In this document: positions 26,370-35,182 of the stretch, one piece after another
Layout: every line of letters starts with the position of its first letter
How positions within the stretch are numbered: position 1 is the first letter of the stretch
Made by a program: the position numbers and the translations under genes
Source of the DNA: Palaeococcus pacificus DY20341
Lineage (GTDB): Archaea; Methanobacteriota_B; Thermococci; Thermococcales; Thermococcaceae
Reading direction: 5' to 3'
Length of the DNA: 64,000 bases
Assembly: GCF_000725425.1 (NCBI RefSeq)
Contig: NZ_CP006019.1
Span: forward strand, 620,001 to 684,000
Notes under the pieces: model-generated
What the model was told of the DNA's origin: nothing
Seen by the model: only the letters and a program-made list of their open reading frames with translations
The model's database searches: none

Positions 26370-27218
26370 TCAAACCAAACCTTCAGCCTTAGCAGCTTCT
26401 TCTGGGTCTTCGTTCCTGTGGATTACCCTAAGTATGGCTCTAATCATTGGCTCTGGATCTTTTCTTTGGAATATGTTTCTTCCAACGACTGCACCACTTC
26501 CTCCTGCTTCCATGACATCCCACACAAGCTTTAGAAAGTCTACTGGATTGTCAGTCTTGGCTCCTCCACTTAAAAGGACTGGAACACCGCTCGCTGCTTC
26601 AACAACTTTCTTAAAAGTTTCCTTTGAGCCGGTCCAATAGGTTTTAATCATATCCGCGCCCATCTCAGCCGCTGCTCTCGCTCCATACATGACAACACGA
26701 TAGTCCTCCTTTTTCCCATAGCGCTCGTTTATATATGGCCCTCTTGGATAAGAGAACTGCACAACGGGATAGCCGTAGTCGTGGGCTATACTTGCTATCT
26801 CTGCGAACTGTTTCATCATTATATCCTCATAGGGAGAGCCCCAATAGACGGTTGCTGCCACAGCATCAGCACCGAGCTTTATAACATCTTCAACGAACCC
26901 CAAAGGACTTTGAAGGAAGTGATCCTCTTTAGGCCTAAGCTCTGTCTTGCTTGTGAGCTTAATCATTAGCCCTACATCCTTACCGTAAAACTGCTTTCCA
27001 GCTATCCTTGCTATTCCTGGGAGTGTCATCACACCGTCTATACCCGCCTTAATGACCTTCTTTAATATGAGGTTTGGGTCAATGTGCTCCCATGTTTCCT
27101 CAAAATCTGTAGGGCCGTGCTCAAATCCGTGATCCATAGCAAAAATCAACGCTCTTCCATCTCTTCTAAAGAAGCGCCTCAACCTCCTTTGGATGCCAAT
27201 ATTGTTGTATGTCTCCAT
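26370..27218 (-). CDS. fba: Archaeal class I fructose-bisphosphate aldolase
   Basis: 282-aa Schiff-base aldolase of the archaeal DhnA type. [11 protein letters not shown] opens the barrel, [11 protein letters not shown] carries the Schiff-base Lys, and [11 protein letters not shown] with [11 protein letters not shown] form the phosphate site. Interconverts FBP with DHAP and GAP. The frame is open to 27293, but GAGGTGGTTAAT places the start at 27218 and yields the usual N-terminus. A TGM-like dyad precedes the gene. Confidence 0.93.
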   Translation of the reverse strand: METYNNIGIQRRLRRFFRRDGRALIFAMDHGFEHGPTDFEETWEHIDPNLILKKVIKAGIDGVMTLPGIARIAGKQFYGKDVGLMIKLTSKTELRPKEDHFLQSPLGFVEDVIKLGADAVAATVYWGSPYEDIMMKQFAEIASIAHDYGYPVVQFSYPRGPYINERYGKKEDYRVVMYGARAAAEMGADMIKTYWTGSKETFKKVVEAASGVPVLLSGGAKTDNPVDFLKLVWDVMEAGGSGAVVGRNIFQRKDPEPMIRAILRVIHRNEDPEEAAKAEGLV

Positions 27219-27221
27219 ATT

Positions 27222-27238
27222 AACCACCTCTGGTGATA
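27222..27238 (-). promoter_or_regulatory. Partial TGM-like site before fba
   Basis: Minus strand TATCAC-CAGAG-GTGGTT. The Thermococcales glycolytic motif bound by TrmBL1/Tgr is TATCAC-N5-GTGATA: the first half is perfect and the second matches 4 of 6. The second half coincides with the ribosome-binding site, so it may be chance. Confidence 0.3.
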
Positions 27239-27312
27239 CATTGCTGTAATGGGATTTAAATTTATCGTTAATATAAAATAACCGGACCCACAAAATATCT
27301 AATGGTGGTCAC

Positions 27313-28068
27313 ATGATTGGTTTAACAACTCGTGTTTTGGGCAAGAAAGTGATTTACTTTCAAGAGATAAGTTCTACAAATGAATATGCTAAAAATATAG
27401 CTATGAACGAAGAAGAAGGCACTGTAATCGTTGCGGATATTCAAAGCAGAGGACATGGAAGAAAAGCTAGAATGTGGGTCTCTCCTAAAGGCGGTTTGTG
27501 GATGAGCGTCATACTAAAGCCAAAGCTGCATCCTGAGCATTTAACGAAACTTGTTTTTATAGGGGCACTTGCTGTCGTAGAGACTTTAGAGGCCTTTGGG
27601 ATTGAGGCTAAAATAAAGTGGCCTAATGATGTTCTTATTGAAGGAAAAAAGGTCTGTGGTATTTTAGCGGAAGGAAAATATTCTGAAAGTGAGATAGACT
27701 ATGTAGTCTTGGGCATTGGGCTAAACGTCAATATAGATAAAAATGATTTGCCTGAAAACATTAGGATGCACTCTATATCTTTGAAAGAGGTTTTAGGTGC
27801 AGAAATTCCAATAGAAGAAGTTTTTAAGGTTTTAATTCGCAGACTCGAGCACTGGTATGCCGTTTTTAAGGAAGAGAAGTATGAAGATATACTCCAAAAG
27901 TGGAGGGAGTATGCTATTTTAGGAAGAAAAGTTAGAATAATCCGGGAAGAGGGGGAGATTGAGGGCGTCGCCTTGGGTGTTGACGAACTTGGGGCGTTAA
28001 TTGTCGAAACATCAACCGGCAAAAGGGAAAAGATAATATACGGGGATGTATCATTAAGATATGCCTAA
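27313..28068 (+). CDS. birA: Biotin--[carboxylase] ligase
   Basis: 251-aa biotin protein ligase without an N-terminal DNA-binding domain. SRGHGRKARMW is the biotinyl-AMP loop (G-x-G-R-x-x), GLWMSVIL and KWPNDVLIEGKKVCGIL the biotin pocket, and a small C-terminal SH3-like domain follows from about residue 205. It attaches biotin to the EAMKM Lys of carriers such as the product of 24509-26263. Divergent from fba; GGTGGTCAC precedes the ATG. Confidence 0.94.
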   Translation: MIGLTTRVLGKKVIYFQEISSTNEYAKNIAMNEEEGTVIVADIQSRGHGRKARMWVSPKGGLWMSVILKPKLHPEHLTKLVFIGALAVVETLEAFGIEAKIKWPNDVLIEGKKVCGILAEGKYSESEIDYVVLGIGLNVNIDKNDLPENIRMHSISLKEVLGAEIPIEEVFKVLIRRLEHWYAVFKEEKYEDILQKWREYAILGRKVRIIREEGEIEGVALGVDELGALIVETSTGKREKIIYGDVSLRYA

Positions 28069-28104
28069 GTGCACTGATGTCCAACATCTGGAGGTGACGC
28101 CCAA

Positions 28105-29388
28105 ATGGCGAAAGGCATACTCAAGAGCTATTTAGAATACCCAGTTTTGCAGAAAATACTGATTGGTTTGATTTTGGGTGCTATTGTTGGTTTGGTTTTT
28201 GGAAGCCTTGGATACGGAGATCAGATAGCAAAGATAAAGCCTCTTGGAGATTTATTTATTAGATTGCTGAAGATGTTAGTGATGCCAATAATCTTAGCGT
28301 CTCTAGTGGTTGGTTCAGCAAGCATCAGCCCAGCAAGACTCGGAAGAGTAGGAGTTAAAATCGTCGTTTATTACCTCGCTACATCAGCATTCGCCGTGTT
28401 CTTTGGTCTGCTAATGGGGAACATATTTAAGCCAGGCCTTGGAATGGAGTTGGGGGTTGGAGAAGGAAAAGCAATTCAAGCTCAAGCACCTTCACTCGTG
28501 GACACGCTCTTAAATATAGTTCCAAAGAACCCATTCGCGGCGTTGTCTGACGGCCAAGTCCTCCCAACAATATTCTTCGCGATAGTTCTTGGAGTTGCAT
28601 TAAGCTATTTAATGGAAAGCAAAGATGAGAGGATTAAGAACTCAGCTACCACCCTCTACAGAGTTTTCGATGGTCTTGCGGAGGCTATGTATCTCATGGT
28701 TAGAGGTGTCATGCAGTACGCTCCAATAGGTGTCTTTGCTTTGATCGCTTACATTATGGCAGTCCAAGGCACGAAAGTTGTGGGCCCATTAGCAAAAGTC
28801 ACATTAGCGGTTTACTTAGGCTTGATACTTCAAATAGGACTTGTCTATGGCATTTTGCTAAAGCTCTTTGGAATAAACTTGATGGAGTTCCTAAGCAGGG
28901 CTAAAGACGCTATGATAACTGCCTTCGTCACGAGGAGTTCAAGTGGAACTTTGCCCGTAACAATGCGTGTTGCCGATGAAAAAATGGGGGTTTCAAGGTC
29001 AATTTACTCATTCACACTTCCGTTAGGTGCAACGATTAACATGGATGGAACAGCTTTATATCAAGGTGTCTGTGCATTGTTCATTGCAAACGCAATTGGA
29101 CAACCTCTACCATTTAGCCAGCAGCTGGTGATAGTCTTAACAGCTGTTTTAGCTTCAATTGGAACAGCAGGTGTCCCTGGTGCTGGAGCAATAATGCTCG
29201 CCATGGTATTGGAGAGTGTTGGATTGCCATTAGAGCCTGGAACAGCCGTAGCATTAGCTTATGCAATGATCTTGGGAATTGATGCAATCCTTGACATGGG
29301 AAGAACTATGGTAAACGTTACGGGAGATCTGGCAGGAACCACTATAGTTGCAAAGACAGAAGGGGAATTAGATACAAGCAAGTGGTGA
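28105..29388 (+). CDS. GltPh-type acidic amino acid:Na+ symporter
   Basis: 427 aa, DAACS family, eight helices plus two re-entrant hairpins. [11 protein letters not shown] (HP1), [10 protein letters not shown] (Na+/substrate site) and [12 protein letters not shown] in the last helix, whose Arg binds the side-chain carboxylate, all match the archaeal aspartate transporter GltPh. Aspartate is therefore the likely substrate. 36 bases after birA without an obvious promoter, so possibly co-transcribed. Confidence 0.93.
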   Translation: MAKGILKSYLEYPVLQKILIGLILGAIVGLVFGSLGYGDQIAKIKPLGDLFIRLLKMLVMPIILASLVVGSASISPARLGRVGVKIVVYYLATSAFAVFFGLLMGNIFKPGLGMELGVGEGKAIQAQAPSLVDTLLNIVPKNPFAALSDGQVLPTIFFAIVLGVALSYLMESKDERIKNSATTLYRVFDGLAEAMYLMVRGVMQYAPIGVFALIAYIMAVQGTKVVGPLAKVTLAVYLGLILQIGLVYGILLKLFGINLMEFLSRAKDAMITAFVTRSSSGTLPVTMRVADEKMGVSRSIYSFTLPLGATINMDGTALYQGVCALFIANAIGQPLPFSQQLVIVLTAVLASIGTAGVPGAGAIMLAMVLESVGLPLEPGTAVALAYAMILGIDAILDMGRTMVNVTGDLAGTTIVAKTEGELDTSKW

Positions 29389-29391
29389 AGA

Positions 29392-29425
29392 GCTTTCTCT
29401 TTTTATACTCTCCCTTATTTTTTGG
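29392..29425 (+). terminator. T-rich terminator after the symporter gene
   Basis: Two T tracts (five and seven T) shortly after the stop codon. Confidence 0.45.
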
Positions 29426-29454
29426 GTTTGATTGTTTAAAGGTATTAAAAAGAG

Positions 29455-29510
29455 AAAGTCGGCCCCTAAGGTCCTCATCACGATTCAGCAATCCGCCATC
29501 TCGTCATCCA
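29455..29510 (-). ncRNA. C/D box guide sRNA
   Basis: On the minus strand: box C ATGACGA (29507-29501), a 12-nt guide, D' CTGA (29488-29485), a 3-nt spacer, C' GTGATGA (29481-29475), a 12-nt guide and D CCGA (29462-29459). Both guides are exactly 12 nt, and a TATA box (29531-29540) is spaced to start the RNA just before box C. The D guide GGACCTTAGGGG is complementary to CCCCTAAGG, a sequence type I recall from archaeal 23S rRNA. Boxes C and D each deviate by one base from consensus. Confidence 0.75.
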
Positions 29511-29530
29511 TAAATTCTCAAAAAACTGCG

Positions 29531-29540
29531 AAATTTAAAT
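29531..29540 (-). promoter_or_regulatory. TATA box of the C/D box sRNA
   Basis: ATTTAAATTT, centre 26 bases before the predicted 5' end at about 29509. Confidence 0.5.
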
Positions 29541-29570
29541 CTTGCCGTAGAATAATAAGAGAAAAAGGCA

Positions 29571-30173
29571 TCAAGCCTTTGGCTCTTCGAGGACCTTAAT
29601 CTTCCTAATCTCCGCCCTCTTAAGTGGGTATATCTTTCTAGCTTCCTTGGCAATCTCTGCGCCGATTTTACCGTTAACTGCATTGAGGACAAACTCTGAG
29701 AATGTCATCTCCTCAGCCTTCTTGTAGATGATGTCCTTCATTATTTCTCTAATTGCTCTCTCTTGGCTCGTTTGGATTCTTCTGATAGCTACAACCATTC
29801 CCATTACTCTAAGCTTGTATCCATCCTTTGTGGTGACGTTGAATATTCCATCTATCCTAGTGGTTCTTCTCCTAACGAGGCTCCTAATGTAGCTCCTTGA
29901 GAGCTTGTGGCTCTTGAACTTAGTGTAGGCGTTTTGGCCCTTAACATCGTAGATTTGGAAGTAGAGCTTGACCTGTCCCTTGGTAAAGTCACCGGTCAAA
30001 TCTTTGAGTGTTGTCTCAATGACCCTACCCTTAACCTTCTCTGGGTCGTCAGCGGGAGTTAATCCAATCTCTTTGTTTCCGAAAAAGTCTGGAGCATAAA
30101 CTACAAACCACTCTTTCATTTTCCACTTATCTCTTGCGGCAGCAGCTTGCCTCTTAGATCTTGCTTTTGCCAT
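29571..30173 (-). CDS. rps3ae: 30S ribosomal protein S3Ae
   Basis: 200 aa, the archaeal/eukaryotic S1e/S3Ae family of the small subunit. Family segments include [37 protein letters not shown] and [27 protein letters not shown] at 30179 is in frame, but GGAGGTGTGAAA sets the start at ATG 30173. Last gene of the S15-GAN-Pcc1-S3Ae operon, 2 bases after pcc1. Confidence 0.96.
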   Translation of the reverse strand: MAKARSKRQAAAARDKWKMKEWFVVYAPDFFGNKEIGLTPADDPEKVKGRVIETTLKDLTGDFTKGQVKLYFQIYDVKGQNAYTKFKSHKLSRSYIRSLVRRRTTRIDGIFNVTTKDGYKLRVMGMVVAIRRIQTSQERAIREIMKDIIYKKAEEMTFSEFVLNAVNGKIGAEIAKEARKIYPLKRAEIRKIKVLEEPKA

Positions 30174-30175
30174 TT

Positions 30176-30454
30176 TCACACCTCCACTTTTTCATCTTTC
30201 CCGGTATTATTTTGAGACGTTACCTCTTCGGCAATCTTGATTGAAAACACCAAATCATCCATAGCCACTATAAAGCTTTCAATCTCACCTAGGTATTTAA
30301 CTTTTGTTATTACCCTCCCCTCTTTCGAGTATGTTTTGAAATTTAAATTTTTTGGGAGGTTTTGATTGTCAACATCCACAGCTTCCGCTATGGCCTCTGC
30401 TCTCTCTCTATCTCCATATTCCCACTCTATCACTGCTCTTGCTTTGATCTTCAT
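30176..30454 (-). CDS. pcc1: KEOPS complex subunit Pcc1
   Basis: 92 aa. Small alpha/beta protein with [35 protein letters not shown] and [17 protein letters not shown], the Pcc1 pattern. It dimerises KEOPS, which makes t6A37 in ANN-decoding tRNAs. ATGA overlap with the upstream nuclease gene. Confidence 0.9.
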   Translation of the reverse strand: MKIKARAVIEWEYGDRERAEAIAEAVDVDNQNLPKNLNFKTYSKEGRVITKVKYLGEIESFIVAMDDLVFSIKIAEEVTSQNNTGKDEKVEV

Positions 30455-31914
30455 TCGCTTGCCTCCATTGAAACTGTGTTTTCACTTTTATCCTGTTCTC
30501 TTTTCTCTTTCAGCTGCTTTCCAAGTGCCCTGTTGATGAGCTCTACAAATTCGTCTATTTTGCTCTTGGGGAACCTAATTCCCGCGGCTATTGCATGTCC
30601 TCCACCTTCGCCTCCTAGAACACTCGCAACTTCCCTAAGAGCATCTCCAAGGTTATATCCCTTTGCCAGAGCTCTCTCCGTTGTTCTGGCGGAGCCTTTG
30701 ACAAGCTCCTCGTCTTCCAAGCTGTCGGCGACGACTATTACCGGCTTTTCGGGGCTGGCCAGTTGAGCATTTATGGCCATGTTCGCCGCTATTCCCACCA
30801 TAGTATCCCTTATGTTCTTGCCCGCATAGAAGATGTAAGCGTGCTCCTTCTCGACAGCACTGCCCCAGTTTTTGATGAGGTAACTCCTCATCTCTATCTG
30901 CTCTTTCTTGTACTCCTCAACAAGCTTGACTGCTTCATTGTAAGCCTTCTCATCGCCAAGGCATATAGCAACGCCAAGTGTTCCCATGTTAAGCCTTCCA
31001 GTGGCATTGAGTAGAGTTGCGAATTCTCTGGCCTCGTGTCTTGGGTCGCCTTCTCTGTAAAGCTTGATTAGAACCACATCCCCAATGAGCCTGTCGATGT
31101 CTTCCTTTGGAACCTCGTGCTTGATTAGATGTATCACCAAAGCGTCGTGAAGTTTTCTCTTTTCTTCCTCACGAAGCTGCCAGTATTTCATATCGGGGTC
31201 AAAACCCTTGGATCGGAGGAACTCTATGGCGTTCCTAAAATCTCCCGTGATTCCAGGAAGCTCTGGGTTCGAGGCGTAGGTGAGCATTTGAGCGAGCGTT
31301 CTCGTCTCCCTTCCAAAGAGTCTGATCTCCTTGCGAACCTCCACCAAGTCGAGGCTCTTCGCGTCTTCTATGATGTCCAAGTTCATGCCGTGAAAAGTAC
31401 CGTCTATTTCTTGCATATCTCCAACGGCACCCACTAATGCTAGTGGGCTCAAGTCCATGTTTTTCTTGTCCATAGCCTTAGCTACAAAATATGCAACTCC
31501 AGAACCACTTAAATCACGGACACTGTTTGCTCCAAAGAGTGTAGGATTTATTAATAGGTGGTTTTCTTGTGTTATCTCACCATCCTCCGGTGGATGGTGG
31601 TCGGCTATAACAACAGTGGCATCGCTTAAATAGTCTTCTATGAGCTTTATGGAGCCGCTTCCTAAGTCGCTGAAGACATAGATTTTGTGGTTCTCCCTTG
31701 CTAGGTCTTTTATTATGTCTTCGCTGAGCTGCTTCACGATGCTTAAATGGAAGTTAGCACCTTCTCTAGCTACAGCTTTTGCCAAAATAGCGCCTGCTGT
31801 GATTCCATCCGCGTCTCTGTGAGAAATCAAACGTATAGTGTGCCCTAACTCGATGTGCATTTTAATTAGGTCTGCTCCTTCACGAACCTTTTCTAAGAAA
31901 GCACTCTTATCCAT
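30451..31914 (-). CDS. RecJ-like DHH exonuclease GAN
   Basis: 487 aa. DHH phosphoesterase with [15 protein letters not shown] (motif I), [18 protein letters not shown] (the DHH motif), GAVGDMQ, and a DHHA1 domain ending in [13 protein letters not shown]. In Thermococcus this single-strand-specific 5' exonuclease associates with GINS in the replicative CMG complex and resembles eukaryotic Cdc45. GGTGATTAG precedes the ATG. Located between rps15 and pcc1, the same order I recall for GAN in T. kodakarensis. Confidence 0.93.
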   Translation of the reverse strand: MDKSAFLEKVREGADLIKMHIELGHTIRLISHRDADGITAGAILAKAVAREGANFHLSIVKQLSEDIIKDLARENHKIYVFSDLGSGSIKLIEDYLSDATVVIADHHPPEDGEITQENHLLINPTLFGANSVRDLSGSGVAYFVAKAMDKKNMDLSPLALVGAVGDMQEIDGTFHGMNLDIIEDAKSLDLVEVRKEIRLFGRETRTLAQMLTYASNPELPGITGDFRNAIEFLRSKGFDPDMKYWQLREEEKRKLHDALVIHLIKHEVPKEDIDRLIGDVVLIKLYREGDPRHEAREFATLLNATGRLNMGTLGVAICLGDEKAYNEAVKLVEEYKKEQIEMRSYLIKNWGSAVEKEHAYIFYAGKNIRDTMVGIAANMAINAQLASPEKPVIVVADSLEDEELVKGSARTTERALAKGYNLGDALREVASVLGGEGGGHAIAAGIRFPKSKIDEFVELINRALGKQLKEKREQDKSENTVSMEASE

Positions 31915-31945
31915 CTAATCACCTGTAAAGGAAAGGGAAGAGAAA

Positions 31946-32401
31946 TCAGCGTACCAAAAGCTTTGCAGTCTCTGGGTCGTATCTCCACTTTGCGGGTAGT
32001 TTTCCTGTTCTTCTGTAGTACTTAACAAGCCTTCTAATCTTGCTCTCGATTAATTGGAGTCCCCTGGCTGAGTGTAGGTCCTTGGGGTGCTCTTCGAGGT
32101 GTCTCCTTAAGTTAACTGCCTTCCTGATTAGGAACATTAAGTCCTCTGGGATCTGTGGAGCTAAGCCGTTCTCTTCAAGTATTTTTGTGATCCTCTTCCC
32201 TGTGATGAGCCTAACGCTCGGGATACCGTATTGATCCCTCAAAACAGTGCCAATCATAGCACTTGAATAACCTTGCTTTGCAAATTGAATTACTAAATTC
32301 TCAACCTCTTCAGCAGTATACTCCACCCAAGTTGGTGGGGCAGTCCTTGGTGGTCTCTTTGAACCGGATTTTCCTCTTTTGTATGTGTGCAACCTTACCA
32401 T
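31946..32401 (-). CDS. rps15: 30S ribosomal protein S15
   Basis: 151 aa, archaeal S15 with the N-terminal extension ([19 protein letters not shown]) and the core [33 protein letters not shown] that binds 16S rRNA. An upstream in-frame ATG at 32416 exists, but GGAGGTGAAAGGA sets ATG 32401. First gene of the operon; a hairpin precedes the ribosome-binding site. Confidence 0.96.
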   Translation of the reverse strand: MVRLHTYKRGKSGSKRPPRTAPPTWVEYTAEEVENLVIQFAKQGYSSAMIGTVLRDQYGIPSVRLITGKRITKILEENGLAPQIPEDLMFLIRKAVNLRRHLEEHPKDLHSARGLQLIESKIRRLVKYYRRTGKLPAKWRYDPETAKLLVR

Positions 32402-32422
32402 TCCTTTCACCTCCATGGTGAC

Positions 32423-32440
32423 GGCCAGCTATCGCCAGCC
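32423..32440 (-). promoter_or_regulatory. Hairpin in the rps15 leader
   Basis: Minus strand GGCTGGC-GATA-GCTGGCC: seven pairs including two adjacent G.U wobbles, closed by a GAUA tetraloop. It ends 7 bases before GGAGGTG and lies within the predicted mRNA leader (start near 32457). Confidence 0.4.
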
Positions 32441-32477
32441 GCCCCTAATAGGAACGTCGAAGGTGGTATGTACGGAG

Positions 32478-32488
32478 CATTTAAAAAG
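32478..32488 (-). promoter_or_regulatory. TATA box of the rps15 operon
   Basis: CTTTTTAAAT-type element on the minus strand, predicting a start near 32457. Confidence 0.45.
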
Positions 32489-32526
32489 TTTGCCCCCTAT
32501 CATTTTTACAATTTGTTGATTGAAAA

Positions 32527-32536
32527 GCTTAAATAC
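32527..32536 (+). promoter_or_regulatory. TATA box of the CBS-hom operon
   Basis: GCTTAAATAC, predicting a start near 32558, 13 bases before GTG 32571. Confidence 0.5.
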
Positions 32537-32570
32537 TTGAGTGGCGTTTAACATTAAAGCGGTGGTGAAA

Positions 32571-33422
32571 GTGAGGGTTAAGAGTTTAATGACAAAAAAT
32601 CCAGTAGTAATAGAGCTCCCAGCAACAAGGAGCTATGCTCTAGAGCTTTTTAAAAAGCATGGAGTTAGGTCTTTTCCTGTGATTAGAAGGCACACTGGAG
32701 AGCTTGTAGGCATAATTAGTATAAAGCGTGTACTTCTCCACCCTGACGAGGATCAATTGGCAATGCTCGTTAAAAGGGACGTGCCGGTGGTAAAGCCAGA
32801 TGATGATATTAAAAAAGCTGCGAAGTTAATGATTGAAAACCACTATAGGAGAGTAGTTGTTGTAGAAGACGATAAAGTAGTCGGCATTTTGACAGTTGGC
32901 GATATCGTAAGACGCTATCTATCAAAGAATGATAAGATGAGGGATATTGAGATAGCTCCATACTATCAGAAATATACTGGCGTTATCTGGAAGGGGACAC
33001 CATTAAAAGCTGCTCTGAGGGCCCTATTATTGGCGAATACAATGGCACTGCCGGTTATTGACGACGAAGGAAACTTGGTAGGAATTATCGATGAGACGGA
33101 TATACTTAAGGATAGCGAAGTGGTTAGAACTATGAAGAGCTCAAGTTTAACTGCTTCAAGCGAAGAAGATTGGATTTTGGAGAGCCACCCAACGCTTCTC
33201 TTTGAAAAGAAGGAGCTTAAGCTTCCAAACAAGCCTGTTGAGGAGATAATGACGCAAGAGATTGTTATTGCGACAGAAGGAATGAGTATTTATGAGGTAG
33301 CAAACAAAATGACTAAATTCCACATAGAGCAACTTCCTGTAATTAGAGGAAAAGACGAGCTTGTAGGTATGATCAGAGATATTGATCTTCTCAAAGCCTT
33401 AGTAAAGCCGAGGCGCAGGTAA
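32571..33422 (+). CDS. Four-CBS-domain protein
   Basis: 283 aa of four consecutive CBS motifs, beginning VKSLMTKNPVVI, DVPVVKPDD, YTGVIWKGT and VEEIMTQEIVI, each ending in a GII/GIL-type strand. CBS pairs bind adenosyl ligands (AMP, ATP, SAM), so this is probably an allosteric sensor; no catalytic domain is attached. The frame is open from GTG 32541, but GGTGGTGAAA points to GTG 32571. It ends 1 base before homoserine dehydrogenase, suggesting a link to aspartate-family amino acids. Confidence 0.85.
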   Translation: MRVKSLMTKNPVVIELPATRSYALELFKKHGVRSFPVIRRHTGELVGIISIKRVLLHPDEDQLAMLVKRDVPVVKPDDDIKKAAKLMIENHYRRVVVVEDDKVVGILTVGDIVRRYLSKNDKMRDIEIAPYYQKYTGVIWKGTPLKAALRALLLANTMALPVIDDEGNLVGIIDETDILKDSEVVRTMKSSSLTASSEEDWILESHPTLLFEKKELKLPNKPVEEIMTQEIVIATEGMSIYEVANKMTKFHIEQLPVIRGKDELVGMIRDIDLLKALVKPRRR

Positions 33423-33423
33423 C

Positions 33424-34425
33424 ATGCTAATCTCCCTTTCTCTTTTGGGTTTTGGAAACGTTGGAAGGGGAGTTGCTCAAGTTCTTTTGGAAAAGAAGGA
33501 GTGGTTTAGGCGTAAGTATGGACTTGAGTTTAGAGTTGTCAGCATTTCCGACTCTTCTGCTACAATTTGGGACGAAAGTGGAATAGACCTTATGGAGGCT
33601 CTCGAAGTCAAAAAAACCTTTGGTTCGTTAAGCTACTGGGGCGATGAATATAGCATTTACCACTTAAGTCCAATAGATGTTGCTAGGAAAGTTGAAAGCG
33701 ATGTTTTTATCGATGTTACTCCAGCGAATCCAGAGGCATATAAGTGGTATATGGAAGCTTTTAGGATGGGGCGGCACGTGGTTACATCGAATAAACCTCC
33801 CCTCGTGTTTCACTACGTCGAGTTAATTCAGGAAGCCGCGATGAGAGGCGTCAACTACCGATTTGAGGCAACCGTAATGGCTGGAACGCCAATAATCACT
33901 CTTCTCCAGGAGAGCCTTTTGGGGGATGAGGTTGATTCTATAGAGGGCGTTTTTAACGGCACAACGACATTTATTCTCAGCGAAATGGAGAAGGGTTTAA
34001 CTTTTGATGAAGCGCTTAAAAAAGCACAGGCTCTTGGAATAGCGGAGGCAAACCCTGATGTGGATATAAAGGGTTTTGATGCAGCATACAAAGCGACAAT
34101 TCTTCACAACGTGGCCTTTGAGCCAATGAGCTTTAAAAAAGTAGAGATTAGGGGCATAGACGACGTTTCTCCGGAGGATATAAAAAGGGCTAAAGCTCAA
34201 GGGAATGTTATTCGTCTGGTCGCTAAAATCGAGAAGAAGCGTGTTTCTGTAGAGCCTGTTGAAATTCCTAAGACTTCGCCTTTGGCAGTTTACGGCACAT
34301 CGAACGTTGCGGTAATAAAGAGCGATTTAATGGGGGAAATTGTGCTTAGAGGGGCAGGTGCGGGTGTAAAAGAAACTGCTTCTGCTGTGGTTAGTGATAT
34401 AATAAAGTGTGTTAAACGTGAATAA
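33424..34425 (+). CDS. hom: Homoserine dehydrogenase
   Basis: 333 aa. LLGFGNVGRGVAQ is the NAD(P)-binding loop; TSNKPPLVF, GVFNGTTTFIL and NPDVDIKGFDAAYK are the substrate and catalytic motifs. Reduces aspartate semialdehyde to homoserine for threonine/methionine synthesis. No ACT regulatory domain. Translationally coupled to the CBS protein, which might provide the missing regulation. Confidence 0.93.
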   Translation: MLISLSLLGFGNVGRGVAQVLLEKKEWFRRKYGLEFRVVSISDSSATIWDESGIDLMEALEVKKTFGSLSYWGDEYSIYHLSPIDVARKVESDVFIDVTPANPEAYKWYMEAFRMGRHVVTSNKPPLVFHYVELIQEAAMRGVNYRFEATVMAGTPIITLLQESLLGDEVDSIEGVFNGTTTFILSEMEKGLTFDEALKKAQALGIAEANPDVDIKGFDAAYKATILHNVAFEPMSFKKVEIRGIDDVSPEDIKRAKAQGNVIRLVAKIEKKRVSVEPVEIPKTSPLAVYGTSNVAVIKSDLMGEIVLRGAGAGVKETASAVVSDIIKCVKRE

Positions 34426-34490
34426 TATTTCATGCTTTTGACCAATAATGTTTTAAAAACTTCCTTTTTGTGTATATTTTGGTGACAGAT

Positions 34491-34844
34491 ATGATTAGGT
34501 TTGCAAGGGAAGTTAGTATGAATTTTGATGACGCTGAGAAGAAGTTCAAAGAAGAGCTCGAGAAGGAAGGCTTCAAAGTAGTTTTAGAGCTTCCGACGAG
34601 TGAAATCATCAAGAACAAAGTTGGCGTCGAAATGGAACCCTATAAAATAATGTACGTCTGCAACCCAAAGAAATTCTATGAGCTTACAAAGGAAAATTAT
34701 GAAATCGGTTCATTTGCTCCATGCCCAGTGCTGCTCTACCAAAAAGAAGGTAAGGTTTACTTTGCCCTCAACACTCCAGAAGAGATAGTGGAGCTCATCA
34801 AAGAGCCTCTTGAGATTATCAAAGGTGTAATTGAGAGGGTCTGA
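34491..34844 (+). CDS. DUF302 family protein
   Basis: 117 aa. FDDAEKKFKEELEKEGFKVV, YKIMYVCNPKKFYELTKEN and FAPCPVLLYQKEGKVYFAL are the DUF302 pattern. Function unknown; the conserved Cys in APCPVLL may bind a ligand. An in-frame upstream start exists at 34470, but GGTGACAGAT points to ATG 34491. Monocistronic, followed by T tracts. Confidence 0.85.
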   Translation: MIRFAREVSMNFDDAEKKFKEELEKEGFKVVLELPTSEIIKNKVGVEMEPYKIMYVCNPKKFYELTKENYEIGSFAPCPVLLYQKEGKVYFALNTPEEIVELIKEPLEIIKGVIERV

Positions 34845-34861
34845 TTTTTTCTTTTTGTTTT
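34845..34861 (+). terminator. T-rich terminator after the DUF302 gene
   Basis: Runs of six and five T within 17 bases of the stop codon. Confidence 0.45.
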
Positions 34862-34939
34862 AAATTCGCTTAAGAGAGACACGAAAAACCATTTTTGCTT
34901 CTATTTTTAAAAAGGCTCCTTGATTTTTAAATTTTCATG

Positions 34940-34967
34940 CTATGGCGTTTGTAATAAAACACCATAG
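34940..34967. repeat. 11-bp inverted repeat between DUF302 gene and tRNA-Gly
   Basis: CTATGGCGTTT-GTAATA-AAACACCATAG. One position is mismatched on the plus strand but forms a G.U pair in RNA read from the minus strand, so a hairpin downstream of tRNA-Gly is the better reading. Confidence 0.45.
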
Positions 34968-35012
34968 GGGAGGTTATCTATGAGCAAAACACTCCATAAA
35001 AGGTTTTTAGAA

Positions 35013-35090
35013 TGGTGCGGTGGCCGGGATTTGAACCCGGGCTTGCGGCGTGGCAGGCCGCAGTCCTAGGCCAGGCTAGACTACCACCGC
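35013..35090 (-). tRNA. tRNA-Gly (GCC)
   Basis: Minus-strand cloverleaf of 78 nt with encoded CCA: acceptor GCGGTGG/CCACCGC, anticodon stem GCGGC/GCCGC around CTGCCAC (anticodon GCC), T-arm with GTTCAAATC. No intron. Confidence 0.95.
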
Positions 35091-35122
35091 GCTTGCCGCC
35101 GATAGATATTAGGAAATAGGAG

Positions 35123-35133
35123 TATTTATAAAG
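35123..35133 (-). promoter_or_regulatory. TATA box of tRNA-Gly
   Basis: CTTTATAAATA read on the minus strand, about 33-43 bases before the tRNA 5' end. Confidence 0.5.
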
Positions 35134-35182
35134 TTTTCGGTGATTTATAAATTAAGTTCTACTATCTTTGGGAGGGATGGTC

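Noticed and set aside
34981-35070. Small ORF with a plausible ribosome-binding site (GGGGAGGTTATCT) running towards DLNPG
   Set aside because: It reads antisense through tRNA-Gly; GGRDLNPG is the well-known spurious translation of a tRNA T-arm.
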